Shown: positions 1 to 8,115 of the stretch, one piece after another | Numbering within the stretch: position 1 is the stretch's first letter | Layout of the letters: every line of letters begins with the position of its first letter | Assembly (NCBI GenBank): GCA_003222035.1 | Contig: QHUS01000057.1 | Location: forward strand, 1-64,000 | Length of the DNA: 64,000 nucleotides | Reading direction: 5' to 3' | Source of the DNA: Gemmatimonadota bacterium | Lineage (GTDB): Bacteria; Gemmatimonadota; Gemmatimonadetes; Gemmatimonadales; GWC2-71-9 | Program-made: the position numbers and the translations under genes | Notes under the pieces: generated by a model | What the model saw: only the letters and a program-made list of their open reading frames with translations | What the model was told of the DNA's origin: nothing | The model's database searches: none

Positions 1-43
1 GGCGATTCAATACCGCAGCCTGGATCGGAGGGGGCTGGGGTAG
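1..43 (+). CDS. comM: 3' end of a comM (YifB-type Mg-chelatase-like ATPase) gene, cut by window edge
   Basis: An open frame enters from the left edge and reads AIQYRSLDRRGLG followed by TAG. This is the conserved C-terminal tail of the ComM/YifB family, AAA+ helicases that help branch migration of incoming DNA during natural transformation. The same tail, about 80% identical at the DNA level by eye with mostly third-position changes, ends the fragment at 1344-1916. Two comM ends therefore flank the MIOX gene. Only about 13 codons are visible, so whether the left copy is full length cannot be judged from this window. Confidence 0.7.
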   Translation, partial: AIQYRSLDRRGLG

Positions 44-230
44 GGCGAGGCACGTCCTCCGCGCAGGGCGGCGGTGGCGCTCTCGCGATTGCGCTTGCTG
101 CCCGATACCTGGGTGAGGGACATACAGACGTGCCTGGACCAGTGAACACCAGTCCGCCTATGCTGACGAACGTGGGAACTGTCTTTTGTGGGCTCCGCTA
201 GGCAGCGGACCAGCGCATCGTCCGCAGCCG

Positions 231-1139
231 CTACCAGCGGAGCTTGGTTGGAAAATATTCCGAAATCAATTCGCTATAGAAGGGCCGCAATTGCTCGACA
301 TTCGGGCGCTCGTGGCTTTTGGTATAAAGGTCGTAAGGATTGAAAGCTCGAACCCACGCGAACATTCTCTTGTCCCGGCCGTTCATGAGGTGTTGGTATT
401 CCCCTTCGCGGTGCGCCGGATAGAAGGAGTGATAGCGAATCATGTAGAGGGCCTCCGGCGGCAGGTAATCTTTGACGACGTGATACAGATATTCGTCATG
501 GCCCCAGGAGAGATGAACGTTTTCCAAGCCGCAGCCTTCTGAGTAGATGCCGGTTCGAGTCTGGTATTTCGGCTCTCGGCTGTCGGGATTGTCGGCGAAG
601 AACTGATGAAAGACGATCTTGTCCGAATAGCCGCAGCCTACTGGAAACGTATCGCCTACGACGGCCCACTGCGGCTCTCCGTAAAGACATAGGATTTTTC
701 CCAGATCGTGAATGAGGCCCGTCAAGATGAACCAGCGCGGATGCCCATCCCGGCGGATCTGTTCGGCCGTTTGAAGCAGATGATCAAGCTGCGATAGATC
801 GGTATCGGGATCGCTATCATCGACCAGCGTGTTCAAAAACTCCATCGCTTCCCAGATTCCCATTTTGTGCCGCGACAGCGACAGAAATTCTTTCTTCTTG
901 GCCTGCACGAAATCGTAAGTCTGATGGCGGTGATTGAGCCGGTAGAACTCGCACACGCTGGGTCGTGCGTCGGCCTCATAATTTCGAAACTGCTCTTTGG
1001 CCTTATTTGGGTCCGTCGCCTGAAAGGGCTTTGAACTGGCGGCTGTCTCTTCAGGATAACGGACTTTGAGGAAGTCCTCCCATTCTTCCAGGTTGGAAAG
1101 AGGGGCGTTCGAATTGGATGGAGTTTCTGTCGCGGCCAT
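231..1139 (-). CDS. miox: myo-inositol oxygenase
   Basis: Likely di-iron enzyme that cleaves myo-inositol with O2 to D-glucuronate in the cytoplasm. The 302-residue product matches the MIOX family along its whole length (animal enzymes are about 285 residues). Visible hallmarks are [10 protein letters not shown] near the N-terminus, the metal-binding [15 protein letters not shown] and [10 protein letters not shown] segments, and FNPYDLYTK near the C-terminus. Together these supply the expected His/Asp ligands. Start chosen at ATG 1139 because the 18 upstream codons look unrelated to the family; no ideal Shine-Dalgarno lies before it. The gene is clearly AT-richer than its neighbours, stands alone on its strand, and lies between two comM 3' ends. 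MIOX is mainly eukaryotic and scattered in bacteria, so horizontal acquisition is likely. No inositol transporter or uronate pathway gene is nearby. Confidence 0.9.
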   Translation of the reverse strand: MAATETPSNSNAPLSNLEEWEDFLKVRYPEETAASSKPFQATDPNKAKEQFRNYEADARPSVCEFYRLNHRHQTYDFVQAKKKEFLSLSRHKMGIWEAMEFLNTLVDDSDPDTDLSQLDHLLQTAEQIRRDGHPRWFILTGLIHDLGKILCLYGEPQWAVVGDTFPVGCGYSDKIVFHQFFADNPDSREPKYQTRTGIYSEGCGLENVHLSWGHDEYLYHVVKDYLPPEALYMIRYHSFYPAHREGEYQHLMNGRDKRMFAWVRAFNPYDLYTKSHERPNVEQLRPFYSELISEYFPTKLRW

Positions 1140-1343
1140 AAATTTCAGCTGAGTTACGATTGAATATCCTCCGCAGGCCCTTGGCTGCAACAACTGAGCC
1201 AGAGGCTTCTTCTGGCAGGAAGGAGAGCCTTTCGGCGCCCTTATCGGTTAACGCACCACGCGCTTAAGGGCACCCGGCGCAGCCTCGTTCCCCGACGCTA
1301 CCGCCAGCAGCGGCAATCTTCACTGCGGCAATCCGTTGGCAGG

Positions 1344-1916
1344 GTGTCGCCCAGGGTCCGCAGTTCACGGGGAAAGGCTGCCGGAAGCGGTTTTTGGCCG
1401 TTCAGCCTCACAAGGCAAAAGGCAACGCGGGGATGTCCCTGCGGCTATTTCGGCGATCCGCAGCACCATTGCGTCTGCGGGCCCCTCGGCGTCGAGCGCT
1501 ACCTCGCCCGCGTCTCGGGACCCCTGCTCGACCGCATCGACATCCATCTCGAGGTGCCGGCCGTGAAGTACCGGGCGCTCGCCGACCAGGGAGCGGGGGA
1601 GCCGAGCGAAGCGATCCGGGAGCGGGTGGACCGGGCGCGCGTGGCGCAGCGCGACCGGTTTGCCAACCGGGTTGGTGTGTATGCCAACGCGCACATGGCG
1701 GCGCGCGACATCCGCGCGTTCTGTCGTGTCTCGGACGGTGCGGACGCCCTGCTACGAACCGCGATCACCCGCCTCGCGCTGTCGGCGCGGGCCTATCATC
1801 GGATCCTAAAGATCGCGCGGACGATCGCCGACCTGGACGGCGCTGCGGAGCTGCAGCCGAAGCATGTGAGCGAGGCGATCCACTATCGGAGCCTGGATCG
1901 CCGGGGGCTGGGTTGA
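1344..1916 (+). pseudogene. comM: comM 3' fragment (decayed second copy)
   Basis: From CPCGYFGDP onward this frame is a good C-terminal third of ComM, with SGPLLDRIDIHLEVPAV, SARAYHRILKIARTIADL and the final EAIHYRSLDRRGLG. Upstream of CPCG the frame still aligns in length with the family's FPASFMLVAATNPCPCG stretch, but most residues are changed. The frame then runs into unrelated sequence. Both Walker motifs are missing, so the piece cannot be an ATPase. It is either the remnant of the original gene displaced by the MIOX insertion or an incoming end. The ATG at 1344 is only the ORF-finder start and is probably not used. Confidence 0.75.
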
Positions 1917-1919
1917 GGC

Positions 1920-1933
1920 GTGATGTATATCAC
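1920..1933. promoter_or_regulatory. palindromic operator-like site, copy 1 (GTGATGTATATCAC)
   Basis: Inverted repeat GTGAT-N4-ATCAC directly after the comM fragment. It fits the Crp/Fnr-superfamily core GTGA-N6-TCAC. A second copy with identical arms lies 23 bp downstream, centre to centre, about two helical turns. A Crp/Fnr regulator is encoded at 31142-31813, but any link between them is inference. Confidence 0.5.
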
Positions 1934-1942
1934 CTAACATCA

Positions 1943-1956
1943 GTGATTTTTATCAC
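1943..1956. promoter_or_regulatory. palindromic operator-like site, copy 2 (GTGATTTTTATCAC)
   Basis: Second GTGAT-N4-ATCAC palindrome, extended by one base on each side to AGTGATTTTTATCACT. It sits in the AT-rich stretch upstream of the ZU5/HD-GYP gene pair and just upstream of a possible promoter, a position suited to a tandem activator or repressor site. Confidence 0.5.
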
Positions 1957-1963
1957 TAATATT

Positions 1964-1994
1964 TTGGTATGGTGCTTTCTTTTTTTTCGATAAT
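1964..1994 (+). promoter_or_regulatory. possible sigma-70-type promoter
   Basis: TTGGTA at 1964-1969 and GATAAT at 1989-1994 are separated by 19 bp in the only strongly AT-rich patch of this area, about 80 bp before the ZU5-like gene. The spacing is long and the -35 box weak, so this is tentative. Confidence 0.3.
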
Positions 1995-2075
1995 GCTTAA
2001 CTTGGGTGCCCCAGGACCACGGCGGCTCGCGCCCAGTTGAGCCAGGTCCTAACCGTGCTGGTGGAGGTTAACCCG

Positions 2076-2594
2076 ATGAGCCGCCGCAATCGGTTCCTCT
2101 CTGTCTTTACCGTCCTTGGTACTGCCTCCCTGGGCCTCACGTGCCGCTCAGACCGCCCGCTGCTCACGGGAATCGCATCCAGCCTCAGCCCCAGCCCCAC
2201 CAAACAATCGGGCCTGCTGAGCTGCACCCCGCTGCGGTCGACCACCGTCAAGCAGAGTGTGGGTCCCGGTGGAGGCACCATGGTCATCGGGCCGCACGTC
2301 TTCGTGGTTCCGCCCGGCGCGCTCGCTGCGCCGGTGGTGATCACCGGGAAGACCACGGGGGACGCGGGGAACGCGGTCTATTTCAAGCCTGCGGGACTGG
2401 TATTCAGCATACCCGCGTCCTTGACGCTGAGCTACGCCAACTGCAACACATTGGGCTCGACTGCCTCGAAGGAAGTCGCGTATACGAGCGACTCGCTCTT
2501 CATCGTCTACTACGTTTCATCGGCCGACGCTCCCAGCGCAAAGACGGTCACGGGACGCATCGATCACTTCTCGGCCTTCGCGGTGGCATGGTGA
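2076..2594 (+). CDS. secreted ZU5-like domain protein
   Basis: Exported protein of about 172 residues. It has an N-terminal signal with basic residues (MSRRNR), a hydrophobic stretch and a cysteine (GLTCRSD) that could be a weak lipobox. The body carries the pattern GGTMVIGPHVFVVPPGAL, then a PAGLVFSIPASLTLSY stretch, and ends in HFSAFAVAW, typical of ZU5-like beta domains in secreted Gemmatimonadota-type proteins. Start chosen at ATG 2076 because GGAGG lies 8 nt upstream; the ORF-track start at 2037 lacks a ribosome site. The stop overlaps the start of the HD-GYP gene, so the two are translationally coupled. The ligand is unknown; ZU5 domains usually mediate protein contacts. Confidence 0.7.
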   Translation: MSRRNRFLSVFTVLGTASLGLTCRSDRPLLTGIASSLSPSPTKQSGLLSCTPLRSTTVKQSVGPGGGTMVIGPHVFVVPPGALAAPVVITGKTTGDAGNAVYFKPAGLVFSIPASLTLSYANCNTLGSTASKEVAYTSDSLFIVYYVSSADAPSAKTVTGRIDHFSAFAVAW

Positions 2595-4189
2595 GGGGTG
2601 CGCAGGCTCACTCGGGCGCTGGACTCCGGGCCGCGGATCTCTTGCGGGACGCGCGAGACCACGAGCGCGCGGGATCTGTCGCCGACGCGGTCCAATCGTA
2701 CGGCGCTGCCATTGCCGAGGCGGAGCGGGCGAACGAGCCTGCGGTCCTTGGCGAGGCGCTGCGGCGCCTCGCCGTGGTGCGACACCACCGCGACGAGACC
2801 GAAGCCGCGCGTCGTCTGTGCCAGCGTAGCTACGAAGTGGCGACCGCCATGAAAAACGACGTCCTCGCTGCGGAGGCGCTGAATACGCTGGGAGGGCTCG
2901 CCCTCGAGAGCGGGGAGCTGGTCGAGGCCGGTGCGGCCTTCCGCAACGCTCTGGTTCTGGGTGGGCACAGCCGCGAGCTGCGCGCCCGCGCCGAGCAGAA
3001 CCTCGGCATCTTGGCGAACATCCACGGCGATCTCGTCCAGGCGGGTGCGCACTACACCCGCTCGCTCGAGGCGTATCGCGCCGCGAGCGACGAGCACGGC
3101 TGCGCGATTGCCTATCACAATCTGGGAATGGCGAGCCGGTATCGGGGCCTGTGGGATGACGCTGAGGGATATTTCGCGCACAGCCTCGCGATCGCGCAGG
3201 CGAGTGGAGATGTGCGGCTCCAGGGGCTCTGCCTCGTGAACCGCGCGGAGGTCCATGTGGCCCGGCAGCGCTACGATGAAGCCCTGCGGGATGCCGAGGC
3301 GGCGCTCGCCATGTTCGACCAGAGGGGCATGCGGGCACTCAAGGTCGAATCCTATCGCGTCATCGGGATGGTCTATCGCGAGACCGGCCGTCCCGCGCTG
3401 GCCGAGGCGCGTCTGCGGGCGGCGATGGAGCTGGCGATGCAAACCGGTACGGTCCTGGGTGAGGCCGAGGCGACACGTGAGCTCGCGCTCACGTGCCAGA
3501 CGATGGGCCGCAACCAGGAAGCGCTCACGCTCCTCAACGCCGCGCACCGGCTGTTCCGCCGGCTCGACGCCCGCGTCGATTTGGTCCACGTGGCGGGGAA
3601 GGTCGCGGAGCTCGTGACGACCTACCTCGCCGTCGCCAGGCAATGGAGCGAGTCCATCGAGTCGAGTGACCGCTACACCTTCGGCCACTCCGCGCGCGTC
3701 GCGACCTACGCCTGTGCCGTCGCCCGCGCCCTGGGTCTCGACGACGTGCAGGAGATGACGATTCGGACTGGTGCGTATCTGCACGACGTCGGTAAGGTCA
3801 AGGTCCCCCATGAGATCCTGAACAAGCCCGGTCGGCTGACGAGCGACGAGCTCGAGATCGTCCGACGACACCCGGAATGGGGGATTGAGCTCGTTGCCAA
3901 CATCGATTTCCCTTGGGACATCAAGCCGATCATCCGCTGGCACCACGAGAAGTACGATGGGACCGGGTACCCGGACCGGCTGCGGGGAGACGAGATCCCC
4001 CTCTCGGCGCAGATCGTGTGCGTCGTGGACGTGTACGACGCACTGCGGAGCGCTCGCTCCTACCGCAGAGCGCTGTCACACGAAGGCGCCCTCCGGAGGA
4101 TGAACGAGTGCCGGAGCTGGTGGCAGTCGAAAATCTACGACGCATTCGCGCGGGCGATCGGCCCGGAGACGGCGGCCACGTACGGCTGA
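2588..4189 (+). CDS. TPR-repeat HD-GYP domain protein (probable c-di-GMP phosphodiesterase)
   Basis: Cytoplasmic protein of 533 residues. Roughly residues 10-340 are tetratricopeptide repeats (e.g. EALNTLGGLALESGE, AIAYHNLGMASRYRG). The C-terminal part is an HD-GYP domain with HSARVATYACAVARALGL, the HD pair in LHDVGKVKVP and the signature HHEKYDGTGYP. HD-GYP domains hydrolyse cyclic di-GMP. The TPR part probably binds a partner that controls the activity, so the protein may be a scaffolded effector rather than a free enzyme. The ATG at 2588 overlaps the stop of the ZU5-like gene. The ORF-track start at 2141 runs through that gene and is rejected. No transmembrane segment is visible. Confidence 0.85.
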   Translation: MVRGAQAHSGAGLRAADLLRDARDHERAGSVADAVQSYGAAIAEAERANEPAVLGEALRRLAVVRHHRDETEAARRLCQRSYEVATAMKNDVLAAEALNTLGGLALESGELVEAGAAFRNALVLGGHSRELRARAEQNLGILANIHGDLVQAGAHYTRSLEAYRAASDEHGCAIAYHNLGMASRYRGLWDDAEGYFAHSLAIAQASGDVRLQGLCLVNRAEVHVARQRYDEALRDAEAALAMFDQRGMRALKVESYRVIGMVYRETGRPALAEARLRAAMELAMQTGTVLGEAEATRELALTCQTMGRNQEALTLLNAAHRLFRRLDARVDLVHVAGKVAELVTTYLAVARQWSESIESSDRYTFGHSARVATYACAVARALGLDDVQEMTIRTGAYLHDVGKVKVPHEILNKPGRLTSDELEIVRRHPEWGIELVANIDFPWDIKPIIRWHHEKYDGTGYPDRLRGDEIPLSAQIVCVVDVYDALRSARSYRRALSHEGALRRMNECRSWWQSKIYDAFARAIGPETAATYG

Positions 4190-4270
4190 GCCGGTGATCG
4201 TGAAGTTGGGACGCGCTGGCAGCCCGGAGGATTGCGCGACATCTTCTGCCGTCCCCAACGCGGTCGCGCC

Positions 4271-5077
4271 ATGCCCAGCCACGCTCCCGGCCCGCCGACC
4301 CTACTGGGTCTTCCTTACGACGGCAGCTCGTCCTTTCGCAAAGGGACCGCCGCCGCCCCGCCGTTGATCCGCCAGGCGCTGCACTCACCTGCCGGCAACC
4401 CGTGGACCGAAACGGGCGTCGATCTGGGAGCCGACGGCGCGCTCGGCGACGCCGGCGACGTACCGCTCACCAGCGGCGCCGACGCGCGGGCCAAGATGGA
4501 AGCGGCCGTGCGCACGCTGCTCGAGTCGGGGGGGCGGCCCATCGTCCTGGGCGGCGACCACTCGATCACCTATCCGATCATCCGCGCCGTGCGGTGGTTC
4601 CACCCGCGCCTGAATGTGCTCCACTTCGATGCCCATCCCGACCTGTACCCGGAGTTCGAAGGCGATCGCTATTCGCACGCGTGTCCGTTCGCCCGGGTCA
4701 TGGAGGAGAAGCTGGCCGATCAGCTGGTGCAGGTCGGTATCCGCACGATGAACCCAGTGCAACGCATGCAGGCTGAGCGCTACGGTGTCGAGGTCATCGA
4801 CATGCGCGCCTGGGCCGCCGGGCGACGGCCGGCGCTGCGCGGTCCGGTATACGTCTCCATCGACATGGATGCGTTCGATCCGGCGTTCGCGCCCGGCGTC
4901 GGGCATCGCGAGCCGGGTGGACTCACCGTGCGGGACGTGCTCGGCGTGCTCCACGGCCTGACCGTGCCGATCATCGGGGCCGACATCGTGGAATTCAATC
5001 CGGCGGAAGACCCGAGCGGGATGACCGCTACCGTGTGCGCGAAGCTCGCGAAGGAGCTCGCGGGGAAGATGAGCTAG
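4271..5077 (+). CDS. speB: agmatinase/arginase (ureohydrolase) family protein
   Basis: Binuclear manganese hydrolase of about 268 residues. The metal-binding motifs of the ureohydrolase fold are all present: GGDHSITYPI, HFDAHPDLYPEF and SIDMDAFDPAFAPGVGHREPGG. Family members cleave agmatine, arginine, guanidinobutyrate or formimidoylglutamate. The length and the SHACPFARVMEE segment fit agmatinase best, but the substrate is not settled by sequence alone. Start set at ATG 4271 (MPSHAPGPP), where similarity begins; 4232 would add 13 poorly conserved residues. It follows the HD-GYP gene by 81 bp. The stop overlaps by three bases the stop of the convergent lipoprotein gene (CTAG). Confidence 0.85.
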   Translation: MPSHAPGPPTLLGLPYDGSSSFRKGTAAAPPLIRQALHSPAGNPWTETGVDLGADGALGDAGDVPLTSGADARAKMEAAVRTLLESGGRPIVLGGDHSITYPIIRAVRWFHPRLNVLHFDAHPDLYPEFEGDRYSHACPFARVMEEKLADQLVQVGIRTMNPVQRMQAERYGVEVIDMRAWAAGRRPALRGPVYVSIDMDAFDPAFAPGVGHREPGGLTVRDVLGVLHGLTVPIIGADIVEFNPAEDPSGMTATVCAKLAKELAGKMS

Positions 5078-5412
5078 CTAGGCGGGATTCTCAGGCTGAT
5101 GACGTCGCCGGGATGCACGGAGATGCTCTCCGTGATCGGGTTGCCCTGGCCGCCGATGGGATGGAGCTCGAACTGCAGGTCCGCGCCATACCCCACGTAC
5201 TCGGGCCGCAGCATGATCGTGCGCGAGCTGAGACCCGGCACCGTGCCCAGGCGGATCCGCTGGCCGCCGCGGACGAGGTACACGTTCATGTCGAGAAAAT
5301 TCTGGTTGTCCACGTTCAGCGCGACTTCCGCCCGCGGATTGATCGGGGCCACGGCGCCGCGGTGGCAGGCGAGACTGACGAGGGTGACGACGGTGAGAAG
5401 CGCGCGCATCAC
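5074..5412 (-). CDS. small lipoprotein of unknown function
   Basis: A 112-residue product with a short signal peptide and lipobox-like VSLAC at residues 12-16, followed by a beta-rich region (VALNVDNQNFLDMNVYLV, ISVHPGDVISLRIPPS). The cysteine suggests lipid attachment and envelope location. I recognise no named family, although proteins of this size and layout are common in Gemmatimonadota-like genomes. It lies between the convergent ureohydrolase gene and the divergent MscS gene. ATG 5409 is an equally possible start. Confidence 0.6.
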   Translation of the reverse strand: MMRALLTVVTLVSLACHRGAVAPINPRAEVALNVDNQNFLDMNVYLVRGGQRIRLGTVPGLSSRTIMLRPEYVGYGADLQFELHPIGGQGNPITESISVHPGDVISLRIPPS

Positions 5413-5490
5413 GTCGTAATCTACACGTCTCCGTCTGGCGCGGTGCGAGCCACCTCCCTACCTTGTTTCCCCAACTCACCACGCGCTCGC

Positions 5491-6435
5491 ATGATCGACT
5501 GGCTGCAAACGCATCTCGGAATGAACACCGAGCTCCAGACGCGGCTGTTGACCACGATCGCGACCATTGTCGGCCTGTGGCTCGTTCGGCGGATCGTGCT
5601 GGGGTATGTGTACCGCCGGGTGCGCGACCCGTGGAGCCGCTACCGCTGGCGCAAAGGTCTGACGTACCTGGTGGTGGCGATCGGTGCCATCATCATCGGC
5701 CGCATGTGGTTCGCGGGCGTGCAGTCCCTCGCGACCTTCCTTGGCCTGCTGACTGCAGGGCTCGCGATCGCACTCAAGGAGCCGGTGTCGAACCTCGCGG
5801 GGTGGGCGTTCATCATCTGGCGGGGTCCCTTCGAGGTGGGCGACCGCATCCAGATCGGGTCGCACGCGGGGGACGTGATCGACCTGGGCCTGTTCCAGTT
5901 CACGCTCAACGAGATCGGGGCGTGGGTGGACGCGGACCAGTCGAGCGGGCGGATCATTCACGTTCCGAACGGCAAGGTGTTCAGCGATCCGGTCGCCAAT
6001 TACAACAAGGGATTCCCCTACATCTGGAACGAAGTGCCCGTGCTGGTGACGTTCGAGAGCGATTGGCGCAAAGCCAAGCAGCTGCTCACGAACATCGCCT
6101 TCAAGCATGCGGAGCACCTGACCACCCAGGCCGAGCAGGAGCTGTTGGCCGCCTCCCGTCAGTATCTCATCAACTACCGCAAGCTGACGCCGATCGTCTA
6201 CACGAAGGTGACGGACAGCGGCGTGCAGCTCACCATCCGCTACCTGATCGAGCCGCGCAAGCGTCGCGGGACCGAGCACGCGATCTGGGAGGAGATTCTC
6301 ACGGAGTTCGCGGGAGTGCCGGATATCGACCTCGCGTATCACACCGTGCGCGGCTTCAAGTACGCGGACGAAGGGAAGCCGGCGCTGCGAGCGCCGTCGC
6401 CGCACCCGAGCGGCGTCCCCACCACCGAGGAGTGA
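5491..6435 (+). CDS. mscS: MscS-family mechanosensitive ion channel
   Basis: Inner-membrane channel that opens under membrane tension during hypo-osmotic shock. The 314-residue protein has two to three transmembrane helices in the first 100 residues. These are followed by the pore-lining segment SLATFLGLLTAGLAIALKEPVSNLAGW and the conserved beta domain (FEVGDRIQIGSHAGDVIDLGLFQFTL, IIHVPNGKVFSDPVANYNKG). Start placed at ATG 5491, just before the first hydrophobic helix; the long upstream ORF extension covers the divergent lipoprotein gene and is spurious. No convincing ribosome site is visible. The C-terminal tail is short and Pro-rich. Confidence 0.9.
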   Translation: MIDWLQTHLGMNTELQTRLLTTIATIVGLWLVRRIVLGYVYRRVRDPWSRYRWRKGLTYLVVAIGAIIIGRMWFAGVQSLATFLGLLTAGLAIALKEPVSNLAGWAFIIWRGPFEVGDRIQIGSHAGDVIDLGLFQFTLNEIGAWVDADQSSGRIIHVPNGKVFSDPVANYNKGFPYIWNEVPVLVTFESDWRKAKQLLTNIAFKHAEHLTTQAEQELLAASRQYLINYRKLTPIVYTKVTDSGVQLTIRYLIEPRKRRGTEHAIWEEILTEFAGVPDIDLAYHTVRGFKYADEGKPALRAPSPHPSGVPTTEE

Positions 6436-6454
6436 AGTGCCTCGAACGGCTCGC

Positions 6455-6799
6455 TTACGACTCCAGAACGTCGTAGTGCGTGACGTTCGGCTCGAGCTCG
6501 AGCAGGTACTCACGGTCCTCCGGGTAGTACCGCGCGCGCTCGACGTCGTCGCCGGCAAAGCCTCGGATCGCATCGAGCGAATCCCAGAACGAGATGAACA
6601 GGAAGTGCGTCTCGCCGCCGGAAGTGCGGCGGAGCACTTCGACGCCCCGGTTGCCCGGTGTCGCGCGGCACTCCGTCACGCCGGTTCGCCGGAGATACGC
6701 GGCGTAGGCGTCCCCCTTGGCGGCGGGTACGGCGCCATGCCAGAGCCGCGCAATCAGCGGGCCCTTAAAGCCTTTGGAGCTCGCTGATCGTGCGCTCAT
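6455..6799 (-). CDS. antibiotic biosynthesis monooxygenase (ABM) domain protein
   Basis: Small cytoplasmic ferredoxin-fold protein of about 114 residues. The segments LIARLWHGAVPAAKGDAYAAYL and HFLFISFWDSLDAIRGFAGDD match the ABM/EthD-like dimeric alpha-beta barrel family. Many members act as cofactor-independent monooxygenases or haem-binding proteins; the real substrate is unknown. Best start is ATG 6799, which overlaps the end of the cupin gene by 35 bp. Last gene of the Lrp-transporter-cupin-ABM run and convergent with mscS, 19 bp apart. Confidence 0.7.
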   Translation of the reverse strand: MSARSASSKGFKGPLIARLWHGAVPAAKGDAYAAYLRRTGVTECRATPGNRGVEVLRRTSGGETHFLFISFWDSLDAIRGFAGDDVERARYYPEDREYLLELEPNVTHYDVLES

Positions 6800-7124
6800 T
6801 GCGGACGTTACCGGTGTTGAGTGTGGATTTGGGCTCGAACAGGAGCACGTGAGTCTCCTCGGGCGCGACGGGCAAATGGTCCACGCCGCGCGGCACAATC
6901 ACGAACTCCCCCGGGTCGAGCCATACGTCGTGGTCTCGGAACTTGAGCAGCAGCCGCCCTTTCACCACGAGGAACAGCTCGTCCTCGCCATCGTGGTGAT
7001 GCCACACGAACTCGCCCTTGAGCTTGGTGAGCTTGACGTACGCGTCGTTGACCTCTCCCACGATCTTCGGATTCCAGAAGTCTCGGAACGACTCGAATTT
7101 CTGTGCCAGGTTCACGCTCTCCAT
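6765..7124 (-). CDS. cupin domain protein
   Basis: Single-domain cupin of 119 residues. The metal-binding motifs are visible as WHHHDGEDELFLVVKGRLLLKF and, further on, PGEFVIVPRGVDHLPVAPEETHVLLFEP. Proteins of this type act as small isomerases, dioxygenases or storage/ligand-binding domains; the reaction here is unknown. It starts 10 bp after the EamA transporter gene and overlaps the next gene, so it is probably cotranscribed from the lrp promoter. Length and motif spacing are normal for the family. Confidence 0.85.
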   Translation of the reverse strand: MESVNLAQKFESFRDFWNPKIVGEVNDAYVKLTKLKGEFVWHHHDGEDELFLVVKGRLLLKFRDHDVWLDPGEFVIVPRGVDHLPVAPEETHVLLFEPKSTLNTGNVRNERTISELQRL

Positions 7125-7134
7125 GGTGCGCTCC

Positions 7135-8115
7135 TCAGGACGAGGTACTCTGACTGACAGTCGGACTGTCGGACTGCCTGACGGTAGTTGCGCTTTCAGT
7201 CCGACTGTCCGACCGTCCGACCCTGTTGGGGATCTTGTTTGCGAATTGGATCCACGCGACCGCCCCGACGATCAGAGCCATCGCGAGGAACGTGCGCGCG
7301 GTCACGGGTTCCGAGAGGATCAGCCAGCCGAGCAGCACGGCGATCACCGGGTTCACATATGCGTACGTCCCGACGATGGTGGGCGAGGCGTGGCGCAGCG
7401 CGTAGGTGTACGCGCTATAGCCGAGGATCGAGCCGAACACCACCAGGTAGGCGATCGCGCCGACGCCGCGTGGCGTGAGATGCCAGCGACTTCCCTCGCC
7501 GAGCAGCAGTCCGAGCACGGCGACGGTGGTGCCCCCGGCGATCATCTGGATGGCCGCGCCGACGTACGGACTCGTCTCCGTGTGATGCCGCTTGCTATAC
7601 ACTGAGCCGAGTGACCACGAGGCACTCGCACATGTGAGCGCGATCGGCCCGCGCAGATCGGCGCGCAGGATCTCCGCGGGGCTCGCCCCGACCAGAAGTG
7701 CCGTGCCGATGAAGCCGAGCAACAGTCCCATCACCACGCGCCAATTGAGATCGCCCGAGCCGCCCGGAATGATCGCGTCGAAGAACGCCATCCACAGCGC
7801 GACGGTCACGACGAAGATGCTGGCGATCCCGGACGCGGTGAATTGCTCCGCCCACACGACGAATGCGTTGCCGCCCGCGAGCAGCAGGATGCCCACAATC
7901 GCCTGCGTGCGCCAATCCACCAACCGCCGGGGCAGCTTGTCGCCCAACGCGAGCACGACGGCCAGCAGCAGCGTGCCCGCGATCAGGAATCGCAATCCGG
8001 CGAAGAGGAACGGTGGCAGCACTGACACGCCGACGCGGATGGCGAGGTACGTCGAGCCCCAGAAGACGCACACCACGAGGTAGGCGACGAGCGCCTTGCC
8101 GCGCAGCCCCGCCAT
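7135..8115 (-). CDS. EamA/DMT-family transporter
   Basis: Inner-membrane drug/metabolite transporter with about ten transmembrane segments in two EamA repeats. Clues are FWGSTYLAIRVGVSVLPPF at the N-terminus and SPTIVGTYAYVNPVIAVLLG in the second half. Relatives export amino acids and metabolites. An Lrp-type regulator gene overlaps its start by ATGA, which suggests amino-acid-linked export. The last 28 residues, rich in Ser, Thr and Gln, are encoded by an 8-bp stutter repeat (7150-7223). They probably do not belong to the original protein: the repeat seems to have replaced the natural C-terminus and stop. Confidence 0.85.
   Translation of the reverse strand: MAGLRGKALVAYLVVCVFWGSTYLAIRVGVSVLPPFLFAGLRFLIAGTLLLAVVLALGDKLPRRLVDWRTQAIVGILLLAGGNAFVVWAEQFTASGIASIFVVTVALWMAFFDAIIPGGSGDLNWRVVMGLLLGFIGTALLVGASPAEILRADLRGPIALTCASASWSLGSVYSKRHHTETSPYVGAAIQMIAGGTTVAVLGLLLGEGSRWHLTPRGVGAIAYLVVFGSILGYSAYTYALRHASPTIVGTYAYVNPVIAVLLGWLILSEPVTARTFLAMALIVGAVAWIQFANKIPNRVGRSDSRTESATTVRQSDSPTVSQSTSS
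7150..7223. repeat. 8-bp stutter array with hairpin, inside transporter 3' end
   Basis: Repeated words related to GTCGGACT and AGTCCGAC flank a short non-repeat centre. Arms GACAGTCGGACTG (7156-7168) and CAGTCCGACTGTC (7197-7209) form a perfect 13-bp hairpin stem. The whole array is read as the transporter's C-terminal tail. Confidence 0.75.

Noticed and set aside
186-542. 118-residue plus-strand ORF
   Set aside because: Antisense to the MIOX gene and without similarity or ribosome site.
1-1916. comM repeats as simple target-site duplication of a transposon
   Set aside because: The repeats are long, about 80% identical and end at the true stop codon; there is no transposase and no inverted repeat at the edges.
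2141-2587. N-terminal extension of the HD-GYP protein
   Set aside because: This part is an alternative frame of the ZU5-like gene; TPRs begin only after ATG 2588.
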